DNA of 37,804 nucleotides from an uncultured Colwellia sp. (GTDB lineage Bacteria > Pseudomonadota > Gammaproteobacteria > Enterobacterales > Alteromonadaceae). The stretch spans positions 1-37,804 of the forward strand of contig CAJXUT010000005.1 in the NCBI GenBank assembly GCA_913061365.1. Direction: 5' to 3'. The number at the start of each line of letters is the position of its first letter. Positions within the stretch are counted from its first letter, which is position 1. Below are positions 18,689 to 26,971 of the stretch, piece after piece. The notes under the pieces are model-generated. The model was not told where the DNA came from. It made no database searches and saw only the letters and a program-made list of their open reading frames with translations. Made by a program: the position numbers and the translations under genes.

Positions 18689-19954
18689 ATGCCCTCTTCT
18701 TTTAAACAAGCCATTCTCAACAAACGCATGTTAATCTGTATATTTACAGGCTTTAGCTCAGGCTTACCTTTGTTTGTTCTTTATCAATTAGTACCGGGTT
18801 GGCTAAGAGATCAAGGTGTTTCTTTAGCTGAAATAGGTTTGTTTTCTCTTATTGGCATTCCTTATGTTTGGAAATTCATCTGGTCCCCCTTAATAGATAG
18901 GTACTCTTTAGGAAGATTAGGCAGACGACGAAGCTGGATGCTAGCTACCCAAGTTTTATTACTTATCTCTATTGCTGCTTTTGGCATAGTAAGTCCAACT
19001 GAGAATATTTGGTCTGTTGCCTACCTCGCTGCCGCCGTTGCTTTTTTCAGTGCAAGTCAAGATATTGTTCTTGATGCTTACCGACGAGAATTACTGCCTG
19101 ATAATGAACTAGGTTTAGGTAACTCTATTCACGTACAGGCCTATAGATTATCTGGATTAGTCCCCGGCTCTTTAGCTTTTATACTTGCTGATCATATAAG
19201 TTGGCAATCAGTTTTTGTAGTTGTAGCTGCCTTCATGTTACTGGGTATTTTTCTCACGCTCTTTATTAAAGAATTAGATACTGAACAAGATGCGCCAAAG
19301 TCATTAAAAGATGCCATTGTTTTGCCATTTAAAGATTTCATTCAAAGTAATGGTTTAAAGTCAGCTGGCTTTACCCTCGCCTTTTTAGTGTTATATAAGC
19401 TAGGAGATAATATGGCGACAGCGCTACAAACTCCTTTCTTTATAGACATGGGATTTAGTAAAACAGAAATTGGAGTTATTGCTAAAACGTCCTCACTTAT
19501 TGCCATGACAGTAGGAATTGTGGTTGGTGGTATTGTGATGATCAAATTAAGTATAAACCGTGCCTTATGGCTATTCGGTTTTGTACAAATCATTAGTATT
19601 CTCGGTTTTGCTGCTCTAGCTGAGATTGGTCATAATAATGTGGCATTAGCTGTTGCAATGGGATTTGAATATCTTGGTGTAGGGTTAGGTACCGCAGCTT
19701 TTACAGCTTTTATTGCACGTACAACTAATCCTGCTTTTGCAGCGACACAAATAGCACTTTTTACAGCATTAGCCGTTTTACCAAGAACCTTTGCTAATGC
19801 AACCACGGGATTTATTGTGGAACAAATTGGTTGGACTCAATTTTATTTTTTATGCACTGCTTTAGCTGTACCAGGTATGTTAATGTTATTCAAAGTTGCA
19901 CCTTGGCATGACAAGCTTGAACAAAAAATGATAAAAGCAAACACGGGAGTTTAA
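18689..19954 (+). CDS. ampG: Muropeptide permease AmpG (MFS)
   Basis: AmpG imports GlcNAc-anhydro-muropeptides from the periplasm for cell-wall recycling and, in some species, AmpC beta-lactamase signalling. The 421-aa protein has about 12 transmembrane helices. Characteristic AmpG segments are FTGFSSGLPLFVLYQLVPGWLRD, PYVWKFIWSPLIDRY, GRRRSWM, and FFSASQDIVLDAYRRELL. The second half carries FEYLGVGLGTAAFTAFIARTTNPAFAATQIALF. It is about 140 nt behind the 109-aa gene and is followed after one base by a 56-aa membrane protein gene. Confidence 0.95.
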   Translation: MPSSFKQAILNKRMLICIFTGFSSGLPLFVLYQLVPGWLRDQGVSLAEIGLFSLIGIPYVWKFIWSPLIDRYSLGRLGRRRSWMLATQVLLLISIAAFGIVSPTENIWSVAYLAAAVAFFSASQDIVLDAYRRELLPDNELGLGNSIHVQAYRLSGLVPGSLAFILADHISWQSVFVVVAAFMLLGIFLTLFIKELDTEQDAPKSLKDAIVLPFKDFIQSNGLKSAGFTLAFLVLYKLGDNMATALQTPFFIDMGFSKTEIGVIAKTSSLIAMTVGIVVGGIVMIKLSINRALWLFGFVQIISILGFAALAEIGHNNVALAVAMGFEYLGVGLGTAAFTAFIARTTNPAFAATQIALFTALAVLPRTFANATTGFIVEQIGWTQFYFLCTALAVPGMLMLFKVAPWHDKLEQKMIKANTGV

Positions 19955-19955
19955 A

Positions 19956-20126
19956 ATGATTAGACTATTTTTCCTTTTACCTATAGTTATGTGCTGTGTT
20001 TGGTGGTGGTATTTAAACAATAGAAATTATAGTTTAAAAGAAGGGTTAAAAGGCTTTATTTACATCTTGGTCTTTAATACTGTACTTGTATTATTTTTTG
20101 TAATGATGATTATCCTTACACATTAA
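19956..20126 (+). CDS. Small membrane protein, 56 aa, coupled to ampG
   Basis: This ORF is below the track's length limit. It starts at an ATG one base after the ampG stop (TAAAATG, with GGGAG seven bases before the stop codon that can serve as its ribosome-binding site). Translation gives MIRLFFLLPIVMCCVWWWYL, a polar stretch NNRNYSLKEGLKGF, then a second hydrophobic helix ending VMMIILTH. Two transmembrane helices joined by a short basic loop are predicted. The tight spacing indicates translational coupling to ampG. Family and function are unknown to me. Confidence 0.72.
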   Translation: MIRLFFLLPIVMCCVWWWYLNNRNYSLKEGLKGFIYILVFNTVLVLFFVMMIILTH

Positions 20127-20197
20127 ATACGTTACTCAATTCTCTATTTGCTTTATCAAACTTAATTATAACGTCAAAATTGTAAGGGCTAAGATTA

Positions 20198-21037
20198 ATG
20201 CTTACTGTAGATCAAAATGTTTTAGATGATATAAGTCGTGGCTTTTCAGTGCCCGCTCAGCCTAAACTATTACTTAAATTACTACAAATACTGGCAGAGC
20301 CAAATCCAAATGCTAACGCTATTGCAGATTGTATCAGTAAAGATATTGCCATCAGTGCCGCTATTCTTAAAACCGTAAACTCCCCCTTATATGGTTTAAG
20401 TAGAACCATAACTGATATAAAAATGTCAGTTAACTACATAGGAATTTACGGTGTTGTAATGCTAGTGACAGGTAGCTTGCTAAAAAAAAGTTTTAACCCG
20501 AAAAATTGCAGTATTGATCTCGATTACTTTTGGAAAACAACGGAAGAAATATCGCGTGTCGCGGTATTATTAGGAGAGAAATACAAGTCACATATTGCCA
20601 AAGATAAGCTAGCAAACTTAGGGCTATTTCATGCTTGTGGCGTTCCGGTAATGGCAATGAAGTATAAAGATTATCAGCAAGTTATGAATAGCGCCCAGAG
20701 TACTCCTGAACTTTCGCTGATTGAAGCTGAAGAAAAACAATATCAGGTTAATCATACAACGGTTGGATATTATGTTGCGACTTCATGGCGTTTACCTAAA
20801 AATATTTGCCAAATTATTCTTCAGCATCATGATCGTGAATACCTCAGTAAACTTGATAATTCACCAGAGCAAGATCTATTTTCTCTACTGAAATTAGCTG
20901 AGCATATTATCTCATTAAAAAACTTAGGCTATGACTCAGCTGATTGGTCTTATATTAAAGCAGACATTTTATCTGTGTTGGCTATTAGTGAAACTGAGCT
21001 AGAGAGTGTTATAGCTGAAATCACATCACAACTATAA
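20198..21037 (+). CDS. HDOD domain protein
   Basis: HDOD domains are catalytically dead relatives of HD phosphohydrolases, found in bacterial signalling proteins, often linked to cyclic-di-GMP or stress regulation. The 279-aa protein is a stand-alone HDOD. The N-terminal motif is FSVPAQPKLLLKLLQIL, then ISKDIAISAAILKTVNSPLYGL (about 47-68), and later HTTVGYYVATSWRLPKNICQIILQHHD, the typical end of the domain. No attached output domain, signal peptide or membrane helix is seen. It is convergent with yacL. Confidence 0.92.
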   Translation: MLTVDQNVLDDISRGFSVPAQPKLLLKLLQILAEPNPNANAIADCISKDIAISAAILKTVNSPLYGLSRTITDIKMSVNYIGIYGVVMLVTGSLLKKSFNPKNCSIDLDYFWKTTEEISRVAVLLGEKYKSHIAKDKLANLGLFHACGVPVMAMKYKDYQQVMNSAQSTPELSLIEAEEKQYQVNHTTVGYYVATSWRLPKNICQIILQHHDREYLSKLDNSPEQDLFSLLKLAEHIISLKNLGYDSADWSYIKADILSVLAISETELESVIAEITSQL

Positions 21038-21048
21038 GAGTAGAGTAA

Positions 21049-21081
21049 TACCCATAATTTAACTACGATAAATTATGGGTA
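21049..21081. terminator. Inverted repeat between HDOD gene and yacL, weak terminator
   Basis: A perfect 12-bp inverted repeat (tacccataattt / aaattatgggta, 9-nt loop) lies between two convergent genes. It includes the last codons and stop of yacL. There is no T run on either side, so an intrinsic-terminator role is only possible. It might instead act as an mRNA 3' hairpin. Confidence 0.4.
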
Positions 21082-21443
21082 AACTTAGACCATGATAATA
21101 ACAGAGCTCTAAAGTCTTCAATACCGCAAGCTGCACCTTGGTTGTCATCATAGTGAATATGATCAGACGTTAACATTTCAGATAACTCTTCATCGTCTTT
21201 ACTGGCATTAAAAAAAATTTCAACATCACCTTCGCTAATCGCAACAGAATACTCATGCCCCGTAATAACAATTTCGCTTTGTTGGCCTTTTTCTACCTTA
21301 TCAATGGCAGTTAACACTTGTGCTAACTTAGTCGCGCTATGCCCAAGCTCAACTTCAATCCATGGACCAAAGACTTCATGATCTAATGAGAACCGTGCTC
21401 TTGCTTCACCTGTTATTGCATCATGTATGAATTCATATTCCAT
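21063..21443 (-). CDS. yacL: YacL family protein (UPF0231)
   Basis: This is a small acidic soluble protein of the UPF0231/YacL family, whose function is unknown. I use the ATG at 21443 (126 aa, MEYEFIHDAITGEARARFS), which matches the family N-terminus. The track start at 21455 adds four residues. Conserved features are SLDHEVFGPWIEVEL, TGHEYSVAISEGDVEI, the acidic region with HIHYDDNQ, and CGIEDFRALLLSW near the end. It appears to be monocistronic. Confidence 0.88.
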   Translation of the reverse strand: MEYEFIHDAITGEARARFSLDHEVFGPWIEVELGHSATKLAQVLTAIDKVEKGQQSEIVITGHEYSVAISEGDVEIFFNASKDDEELSEMLTSDHIHYDDNQGAACGIEDFRALLLSWSKFTHNLS

Positions 21444-21617
21444 TGTTATTACCACTTTACCTTACAAAACAAACTATTACTTATTTCTCTATATTGTAGC
21501 AAAGAATAAGGTTATTAGCCCTCAAACCTATTATTAATTCACAAGTAAAGTAACAGTGCCGTTATCGATAATGATTGTAGTTTTCAATCAAAGTATGATG
21601 TGAAACATAATAAACAG

Positions 21618-22907
21618 TTATGCATTTACGGATAAGTTGACCTTAGTTAAAGTTGCGAAATACAAGCGTACTGTTTTACTCATCAAATAAAGTAACCACG
21701 AAAACTCAGTAAATAATAATAATGATAATAGCCAATAGGTACTCGGCATCATCAAGGTAAGTAGTAATATTCCACCCGTAGCAATATGTAAATAAAATAG
21801 CCATTGAGCATGCTTTTTATTCAAAAATTCATGCATATGTGGAATGGCTTGCATAGCAGCAAAGTTCATTAAACATTTTTGTTGTAAATGCGTGTAGCTT
21901 AAAAATGGCAGTATTTTTAACAGCATCCCCTGAATAACAGCCATAAGATAAAAGTAAAGATAACAGCAAGCAATAAGTAGTGTTTTTTGTTGCGCCACAT
22001 GTGAAGGTAAATATTTATCAGGTATAAAATAAAAGATATTTAATCCTACTAATGTAAAAGCAGCTAACTGCCAAAAACGAATAGTGCTATCGGGTATCTT
22101 TCGCTTTCTTTTTGAAATAACAAACAACAAGCTTAGTGCAAACACGCCATGTGTTAATACAATAAAAGGTGCAACAACTGTTGGTTTAAAAATTGAAAGC
22201 ACTAATAAAAAGAATAAGAAACTAGGTAAATAATGACTGATAATTTTAGGAAAACTTGGCGCTACATGAAACATAGGAATGACTTGAAAGCTGACAGAGA
22301 TAATCAGTATGCTTCCCCAGCCAGCCAAACCAAATAAAGCATGATTATTGGTTAATTCTTTACCTGTGTGACTAAACTCAAGCAACTCAAATCGCTGGCT
22401 CAGTAAAATAACTCCCATAAGTAGCACTATCAATAATGCAGTCATCGCAAGTCGAAAACCAATAATAGAGTCACCTTGACTCAACTTTTTCAATAAAACT
22501 AAAGTAAAGGCGATGAAATAAGTACCCAAACTACACACAAGCAGAATTAGTGAGCTAAAACCTAATACCGTATTTGGCCATATAAAGTTAGCCATCAAGC
22601 ATAATGTACCTAAAACTAGCGACGTATGGCAAAAATAGGTTATCTTCCTAGGCTTGGTAATGCCAATGCCACCAATAACCGGTAGTAATTGTAATAATGC
22701 TCCCATCATTACCATAGACAAAAACCCCAGAGTAAATCCATGAGTAAGTGCTAACATATATGGATGCCAACGACTTATCCATAAAGTCTCCCCTGAAAAT
22801 AATATCAAGAGAGCACATAAAATAACAAATAGTGGCGCTGTTAGAAAAAATCGAAAGGGTAAGTCAATAGGCGGTAAGGCATTAAAAGATAAGCCGTTGA
22901 TATTCAT
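21618..22907 (-). CDS. Polytopic membrane protein, NnrS / heme-copper-oxidase-like
   Basis: The 429-aa protein has about 12 transmembrane helices and almost no soluble domains. Histidines occur at helix ends: RWHPYMLALTHGFTLGFLSMVMMGALLQLLPV, NNHALFGLAGWG, IPMFHVAP and VLTHGVFAL. That pattern resembles NnrS proteins and the distant subunit-I-like relatives of heme-copper oxidases. I cannot tell whether heme or copper is bound. Its ATG overlaps the stop of the DUF2249 gene (TAATG), and a hemerythrin gene lies upstream in the same operon. Together these suggest a role with nitric oxide, oxygen or metal stress. That role is an inference from context. Confidence 0.75.
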   Translation of the reverse strand: MNINGLSFNALPPIDLPFRFFLTAPLFVILCALLILFSGETLWISRWHPYMLALTHGFTLGFLSMVMMGALLQLLPVIGGIGITKPRKITYFCHTSLVLGTLCLMANFIWPNTVLGFSSLILLVCSLGTYFIAFTLVLLKKLSQGDSIIGFRLAMTALLIVLLMGVILLSQRFELLEFSHTGKELTNNHALFGLAGWGSILIISVSFQVIPMFHVAPSFPKIISHYLPSFLFFLLVLSIFKPTVVAPFIVLTHGVFALSLLFVISKRKRKIPDSTIRFWQLAAFTLVGLNIFYFIPDKYLPSHVAQQKTLLIACCYLYFYLMAVIQGMLLKILPFLSYTHLQQKCLMNFAAMQAIPHMHEFLNKKHAQWLFYLHIATGGILLLTLMMPSTYWLLSLLLFTEFSWLLYLMSKTVRLYFATLTKVNLSVNA

Positions 22908-23212
22908 TAATCTTCGCCTTTTTCTGAGCTCATACTTGCCATATCATGCATTTTTAACCAATGATTAAATACTCGTTGTAATTTTTGATGAAAAATGAAT
23001 AAGGATATATTATCGTCAGTGTGCACTTCGCAGTGGTATAGAAAACCAGCTTCACTTAATTTCTCATAGAGTGGAAAAGGTTGTCGTCTATGCTTGATTA
23101 ACAAGCAATCACCTTCAACGAGCTTTGCAAGGTGCGTGAGAATAACCGTCATAGGCTCAGGTGGCGCTAATTGACTCACATCAAGCTTTATAAAATTTAA
23201 GTGTGCTGACAT
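22907..23212 (-). CDS. DUF2249 domain protein
   Basis: A 101-aa protein with the DUF2249 core: LDVSQLAPPEPMTVILTHLAKL, then DCLLIKHRRQPFPLYEKLSEAGFLYHCEV. The family has a TusA-like small fold. It is often encoded beside hemerythrins and genes for nitrogen-oxide metabolism, but its biochemical role is not established. The C-terminal 25 residues are polar and Met-rich. It is the middle gene of a three-gene operon, 18 nt behind the hemerythrin gene and overlapping the NnrS-like gene by one base. Confidence 0.85.
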   Translation of the reverse strand: MSAHLNFIKLDVSQLAPPEPMTVILTHLAKLVEGDCLLIKHRRQPFPLYEKLSEAGFLYHCEVHTDDNISLFIFHQKLQRVFNHWLKMHDMASMSSEKGED

Positions 23213-23230
23213 AAATAATCGTGTAGCAAA

Positions 23231-23662
23231 CTAATTAGTTTTAAACTGTTCAATGATTTGCTCACCATCACTTATATTTTGATCCATCATTGGATAAAGC
23301 ATCATTTCTTCTTTCATATTATGCTGTTGCATCATCACCATAAGTGTTTCAGATAACCCTAAGTACTCATCTTTATTTTTTGCAGCCAAAGCATTGTCTA
23401 AATCTTGAACTAAAGCTCGCATTTGTTGGTGTTCCATACGCATAACTTGTGTTGGGCCTGAAGTCATTCCTGTTGCTTGTTCAAATTTAGGAAATAACGT
23501 GTCTTCTTCTTGGCTAAAGTGTTTACTTAGCTCTAATGCAAAACTTTGCCATTTTGTTAAAGCAAGTGACCAGTCAGCTTTTGCAACGGCTGCTTCAGCA
23601 TCGGTAAAAAACTCATCACACTCACGGTGCTTAGTAGTCATAAATTCAGGAATAGAGGTCAT
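23231..23662 (-). CDS. Hemerythrin domain protein
   Basis: A 143-aa single-domain hemerythrin-like four-helix protein, first gene of the operon. The expected diiron ligands are present in order: an N-terminal H in TTKHRECDEFF, HFSQEEDTLFP (HxxxE), H in MRMEHQQM, and QQHNMKEEMMLYPMMD (HxxxE with a final D). Such proteins bind O2 or NO, or help repair iron centres. The YtfE/ScdA group is a relative, but the ScdA N-terminal domain is absent here. Association with DUF2249 and an NnrS-like membrane protein favours a nitric-oxide or low-oxygen role (inference). Confidence 0.88.
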   Translation of the reverse strand: MTSIPEFMTTKHRECDEFFTDAEAAVAKADWSLALTKWQSFALELSKHFSQEEDTLFPKFEQATGMTSGPTQVMRMEHQQMRALVQDLDNALAAKNKDEYLGLSETLMVMMQQHNMKEEMMLYPMMDQNISDGEQIIEQFKTN

Positions 23663-23984
23663 GGTAAATCCAATTAAAATTAAATATAAGGCTTAATTCT
23701 AACGAAAACCCTAAACAATGTTTTGACCTGTAATAAAGAACAGTTTCTAAAATAACATTTTCACGTCATAAATAAAAAAGAGAATAAAACACAAAAAATG
23801 AACAGATTATTAATTGCTATTCATTATTTTAAATCATAAGTCGCAACGGGAAATTATGATTACATAGTTAATATCCCTGCGTAAGCTAATATAGAAATAT
23901 GCTAATATAAAAACACACTCTATACTTTTTATTATTAATGTTTACATTGTTTCCTTATATATCCATTAAAACCTATGGTGAAAT
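23663..23984. other. Divergent intergenic region, hemerythrin operon / GGDEF-EAL gene
   Basis: These 322 AT-rich bases must hold the divergent promoters of the hemerythrin operon and the GGDEF-EAL gene. The nine-base sequence gctaatata is repeated 16 nt apart near 23886-23910. I found no convincing FNR, NsrR or NorR site and no ORF with coding character. Confidence 0.5.
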
Positions 23985-26240
23985 ATGAACACAATTAGAT
24001 TAGAAAAGTTATTATCTCACCAACAAAATATATTATCTAAAATTGCTTTAGGTACCGCTTTAAACGATGTTCTAAACGATATTTGTTTATCTATTGAAGA
24101 AATTATTGATGATAGTTCTGCCAAATGTTCAATTCTGTCATTAGAGGGTGAACAGCTTTTTCACTGTGCCGCCCCCAATATAAGTGCTGAATACAGTCAA
24201 TTAATAAATGGTGTACACATAGGCCCAAACGTAGGCTCTTGTGGAACCGCTGCATATAGAAAATCGCGCGTGATTGTTGAGAATATAGAGACTTCACCGT
24301 TATGGGAAGATTATAAAGAGCTTGCGTTAGGTTTTGGTCTTAAATCATGTTGGTCAACACCCATTATTTCAACACAATCAAAAATTCTTGGTACATTTGC
24401 TATTTACCACAATATAGCTAAAGTCCCATCAACTAAAGATTTAGAGTTAATCGATTACTTCGTTCACTTTTCCAGTATTGCTTTAGAAAAAAACGTAAAT
24501 TTTCTTAAAGCAGAAAGGCTAATTGTGGATTTACAGCAAAGCAATGACAAATTCAAAGCCTTCACTCAAGTCATGCCAGATTTAACCTTTATTCTAGATG
24601 AAGAAGGTAAATATGTAGATATTTATGGTGTATCTGATGAGTTCTTGCATAATTCCCCCAATAGGCTAATTAACAGAAATTTAAATGATCTTTTTTCTAA
24701 AAATGATGCCTTACCCATTATGGCCATAATAGAAAAAACATTAGCATCAAATGAAATTCAAGTATTTGAATACGAGCTTGATGTTAAAAAAGGCAGAGTA
24801 GTTTTTGAAGGAAGAACAGCACCTATTAATGATTATCAGCCTGAGAATCCATCTAAAAGACACGTAGTCTGGATAGCTAGGGATATTACAGAACGAAAAA
24901 AAACAGAAAAGAAAGTAGAAAAATTAGCCTTTTTTGATCCCCTGACTAATCTTCCAAATAGAAGAATGCTCACCGAAAGGTTGAATATGTGTGTTGAGAG
25001 AGTAAAGCGTACTAAAAAAACTGGCGCTTTGTTTTTCTTAGACTTAGATAACTTTAAAAGAATCAATGATTCACTTGGGCATAGTGCTGGCGATGAGCTG
25101 TTAGTTGAATTAGCTAAAAGACTAAGTTCTGTTATAAGAGCATCTGATACTATTGCGAGAGTTGGCGGTGATGAGTTTGTTATTTTATTAGAATATATTG
25201 GTGAAAATAATGAACATGCGAATATTGAATCAGAGATAGTAGCCAAAAAATTACAAAGTGTATTTCATGAAAAATTTGCCATAGGAGAACTAGCATTTCA
25301 AGTAGGTTGCAGTATTGGTATTTGTTTAGTCGATAATGAAAACTTCCTAACAGACAACATTTTAAAGTTTGCTGATACAGCAATGTATCGTTCTAAAATG
25401 AAAGGTGGTAACAGCTACAGTTTTTATGATCCCGAGTTACAAACATTACTAGAAAAACAAACAGAACTTGAAACAGATATTGTAAGAGCCATTGCTTGTA
25501 ATGAGTTTTGTGCTTATTTTCAACCTCAAGTAAATATATTAGGCCAAGTAACGGGTGTAGAAGCACTCATTCGATGGGATCATCCCGGTAAAGGACTTAT
25601 AGCACCCAATGAATTTATTCCAGTCGCAGAACAATATGGACTAATTCAAGAGTTACAAAATATTGTACTACGTGATATCTGTACTCTTCTTAATCAATTA
25701 AATACAGACAAGTGTATTGATGAGTCATTTAGTATTGCAATCAATATTAGCCAATGTCAATTTAACTCATCTACGTTGAAGTCAGAATTACTCAAGACAA
25801 TAAATGATTTCAATATACGACCAGCACAAATTAAATTAGAAATAACAGAATCTATGCTTTCATCTGACATAGATAATACAATAAAACAAATGAACGAATT
25901 GAAAGAAAATGGGTTTGCTTTTTCAATAGATGACTTTGGTACAGGTTATTCTTGCTTAACACACCTCAGTGCATTCCCAGTTAAAGAACTCAAAATTGAC
26001 AAAAGCTTTATCGATAAAATACTAGATAACGGCACAGGATATAGTATTGTTCAAGTTATCATAAGCTTAGCCAAAAGCCTTAAAATTTCAATTGTTGCTG
26101 AAGGCGTTGAATCAGAAGAACAATTTGAAAAATTAAAAGGAATGAATATTGATTCAATTCAAGGATACTTAATTGCAAAACCAATGACTAAAGATGCCTA
26201 TTTATCATGGCATTTGAATAATATAACGAGCGGTACCTAA
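23985..26240 (+). CDS. GAF-PAS-GGDEF-EAL cyclic-di-GMP signalling protein
   Basis: This 751-aa cytoplasmic protein can in principle make and break cyclic-di-GMP. Domains in order: an N-terminal GAF domain (about 15-170; GPNVGSCGTAAYR, SCWSTPI), a PAS domain (about 185-305; MPDLTFILDEEGKY), GGDEF (about 310-480) and EAL (about 500-745). The cyclase motif GGDEF (394-398) is intact, with an RxxD inhibitory site (RASD) five residues before it. The EAL motif is at 526-528 (VEALIRWDH). EITESML, DDFGTGYS, KIDKSFI and VAEGVES are also intact, so both activities are possible. No membrane segment is present. The GAF and PAS domains probably sense an internal ligand or redox state. Confidence 0.95.
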   Translation: MNTIRLEKLLSHQQNILSKIALGTALNDVLNDICLSIEEIIDDSSAKCSILSLEGEQLFHCAAPNISAEYSQLINGVHIGPNVGSCGTAAYRKSRVIVENIETSPLWEDYKELALGFGLKSCWSTPIISTQSKILGTFAIYHNIAKVPSTKDLELIDYFVHFSSIALEKNVNFLKAERLIVDLQQSNDKFKAFTQVMPDLTFILDEEGKYVDIYGVSDEFLHNSPNRLINRNLNDLFSKNDALPIMAIIEKTLASNEIQVFEYELDVKKGRVVFEGRTAPINDYQPENPSKRHVVWIARDITERKKTEKKVEKLAFFDPLTNLPNRRMLTERLNMCVERVKRTKKTGALFFLDLDNFKRINDSLGHSAGDELLVELAKRLSSVIRASDTIARVGGDEFVILLEYIGENNEHANIESEIVAKKLQSVFHEKFAIGELAFQVGCSIGICLVDNENFLTDNILKFADTAMYRSKMKGGNSYSFYDPELQTLLEKQTELETDIVRAIACNEFCAYFQPQVNILGQVTGVEALIRWDHPGKGLIAPNEFIPVAEQYGLIQELQNIVLRDICTLLNQLNTDKCIDESFSIAINISQCQFNSSTLKSELLKTINDFNIRPAQIKLEITESMLSSDIDNTIKQMNELKENGFAFSIDDFGTGYSCLTHLSAFPVKELKIDKSFIDKILDNGTGYSIVQVIISLAKSLKISIVAEGVESEEQFEKLKGMNIDSIQGYLIAKPMTKDAYLSWHLNNITSGT

Positions 26241-26313
26241 CTAGCATCTTATCTAATCGATTTAATATTTTTCATCCCGTTATTGATAGGATGTAATTGA
26301 CTACCTAGATAAA

Positions 26314-26796
26314 TTACACAGTACCTTTAACACCTAATAAATCTCGAATTGACTGAGTTATTTCATCAATACGATTCACATCAATTGGCGCAATAAAAAT
26401 GGTGTCATCGCCAGCTAAAGTGCCTAATATCCCCGCAGACTCACCCATACTATCAAGCATTCTTGATATTAACGGTGCACCGCCAATCCCCGTTTTCAAA
26501 ATAATTTGCATACTATTATGTTTAACACTTAATACAACAGACTCTATCGATTGTTTTGATTTTGGAACAGCTAATTCATCCGGTAAGATATAAATCATTT
26601 CATTATTAGCATTGCGTGTTTTTACCGCACCTAATTTAGAAAGTAAGCGAGATATCTTAGCTTGCGACATATTATCAAAACCTTGTTCTGACAAAGCTTC
26701 AGCTAACTGCCCTTGTGAACCGTGACATTGTTCTTTTAATAGACGTTTAAAGGCCTGGACTAGGTTTGATTCATGTTTTTTTCGCAAAGTGGTCAT
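26314..26796 (-). CDS. argR: Arginine repressor ArgR
   Basis: ArgR is the hexameric, arginine-dependent repressor of arginine biosynthesis genes. The 160-aa protein has an N-terminal winged helix (about 1-75; GSQGQLAEALSEQGFDNMSQAKISRLLSKLGAVKTRN). A C-terminal oligomerisation and arginine-binding domain carries MLDSMGESAGILGTLAGDDTIFI. Length and motifs are standard. It is transcribed alone, convergent with the GGDEF-EAL gene and divergent from the lipoprotein operon. Self-repression is common in the family, but I did not find a clean ARG box upstream. Confidence 0.96.
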   Translation of the reverse strand: MTTLRKKHESNLVQAFKRLLKEQCHGSQGQLAEALSEQGFDNMSQAKISRLLSKLGAVKTRNANNEMIYILPDELAVPKSKQSIESVVLSVKHNSMQIILKTGIGGAPLISRMLDSMGESAGILGTLAGDDTIFIAPIDVNRIDEITQSIRDLLGVKGTV

Positions 26797-26971
26797 ATCA
26801 AGTTCTATAAAATGGTGCTAATACGAGTATTCTACACTAGCTTTATTAAAATTAGCTATTTTATGTATATATATGCAAGTTTAAAGTGACTATTATTCAC
26901 GTCTATATCTCTTTACACTTTTTAAACAAAACCTTACTTGCCATCTTTTACAGAAACGATAAGCTAGTCAC

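Noticed and set aside
23722-23740. TTGACCTGTAATAAA as an FNR-type site for the hemerythrin operon
   Set aside because: Only the left half is close to TTGAT-N4-ATCAA; the right half does not match.
24836-25383. Minus-strand ORFs of 136 and 67 aa inside the GGDEF-EAL gene
   Set aside because: They lie wholly within a well-supported gene and show no domain or signal of their own.
26886-26900. GTGACTATTATTCAC upstream of argR as an ARG box
   Set aside because: The halves resemble TGAAT/ATTCA but the spacing is one base too short and the left half is mismatched. It could be tested by ArgR footprinting, but the sequence alone does not support a call.
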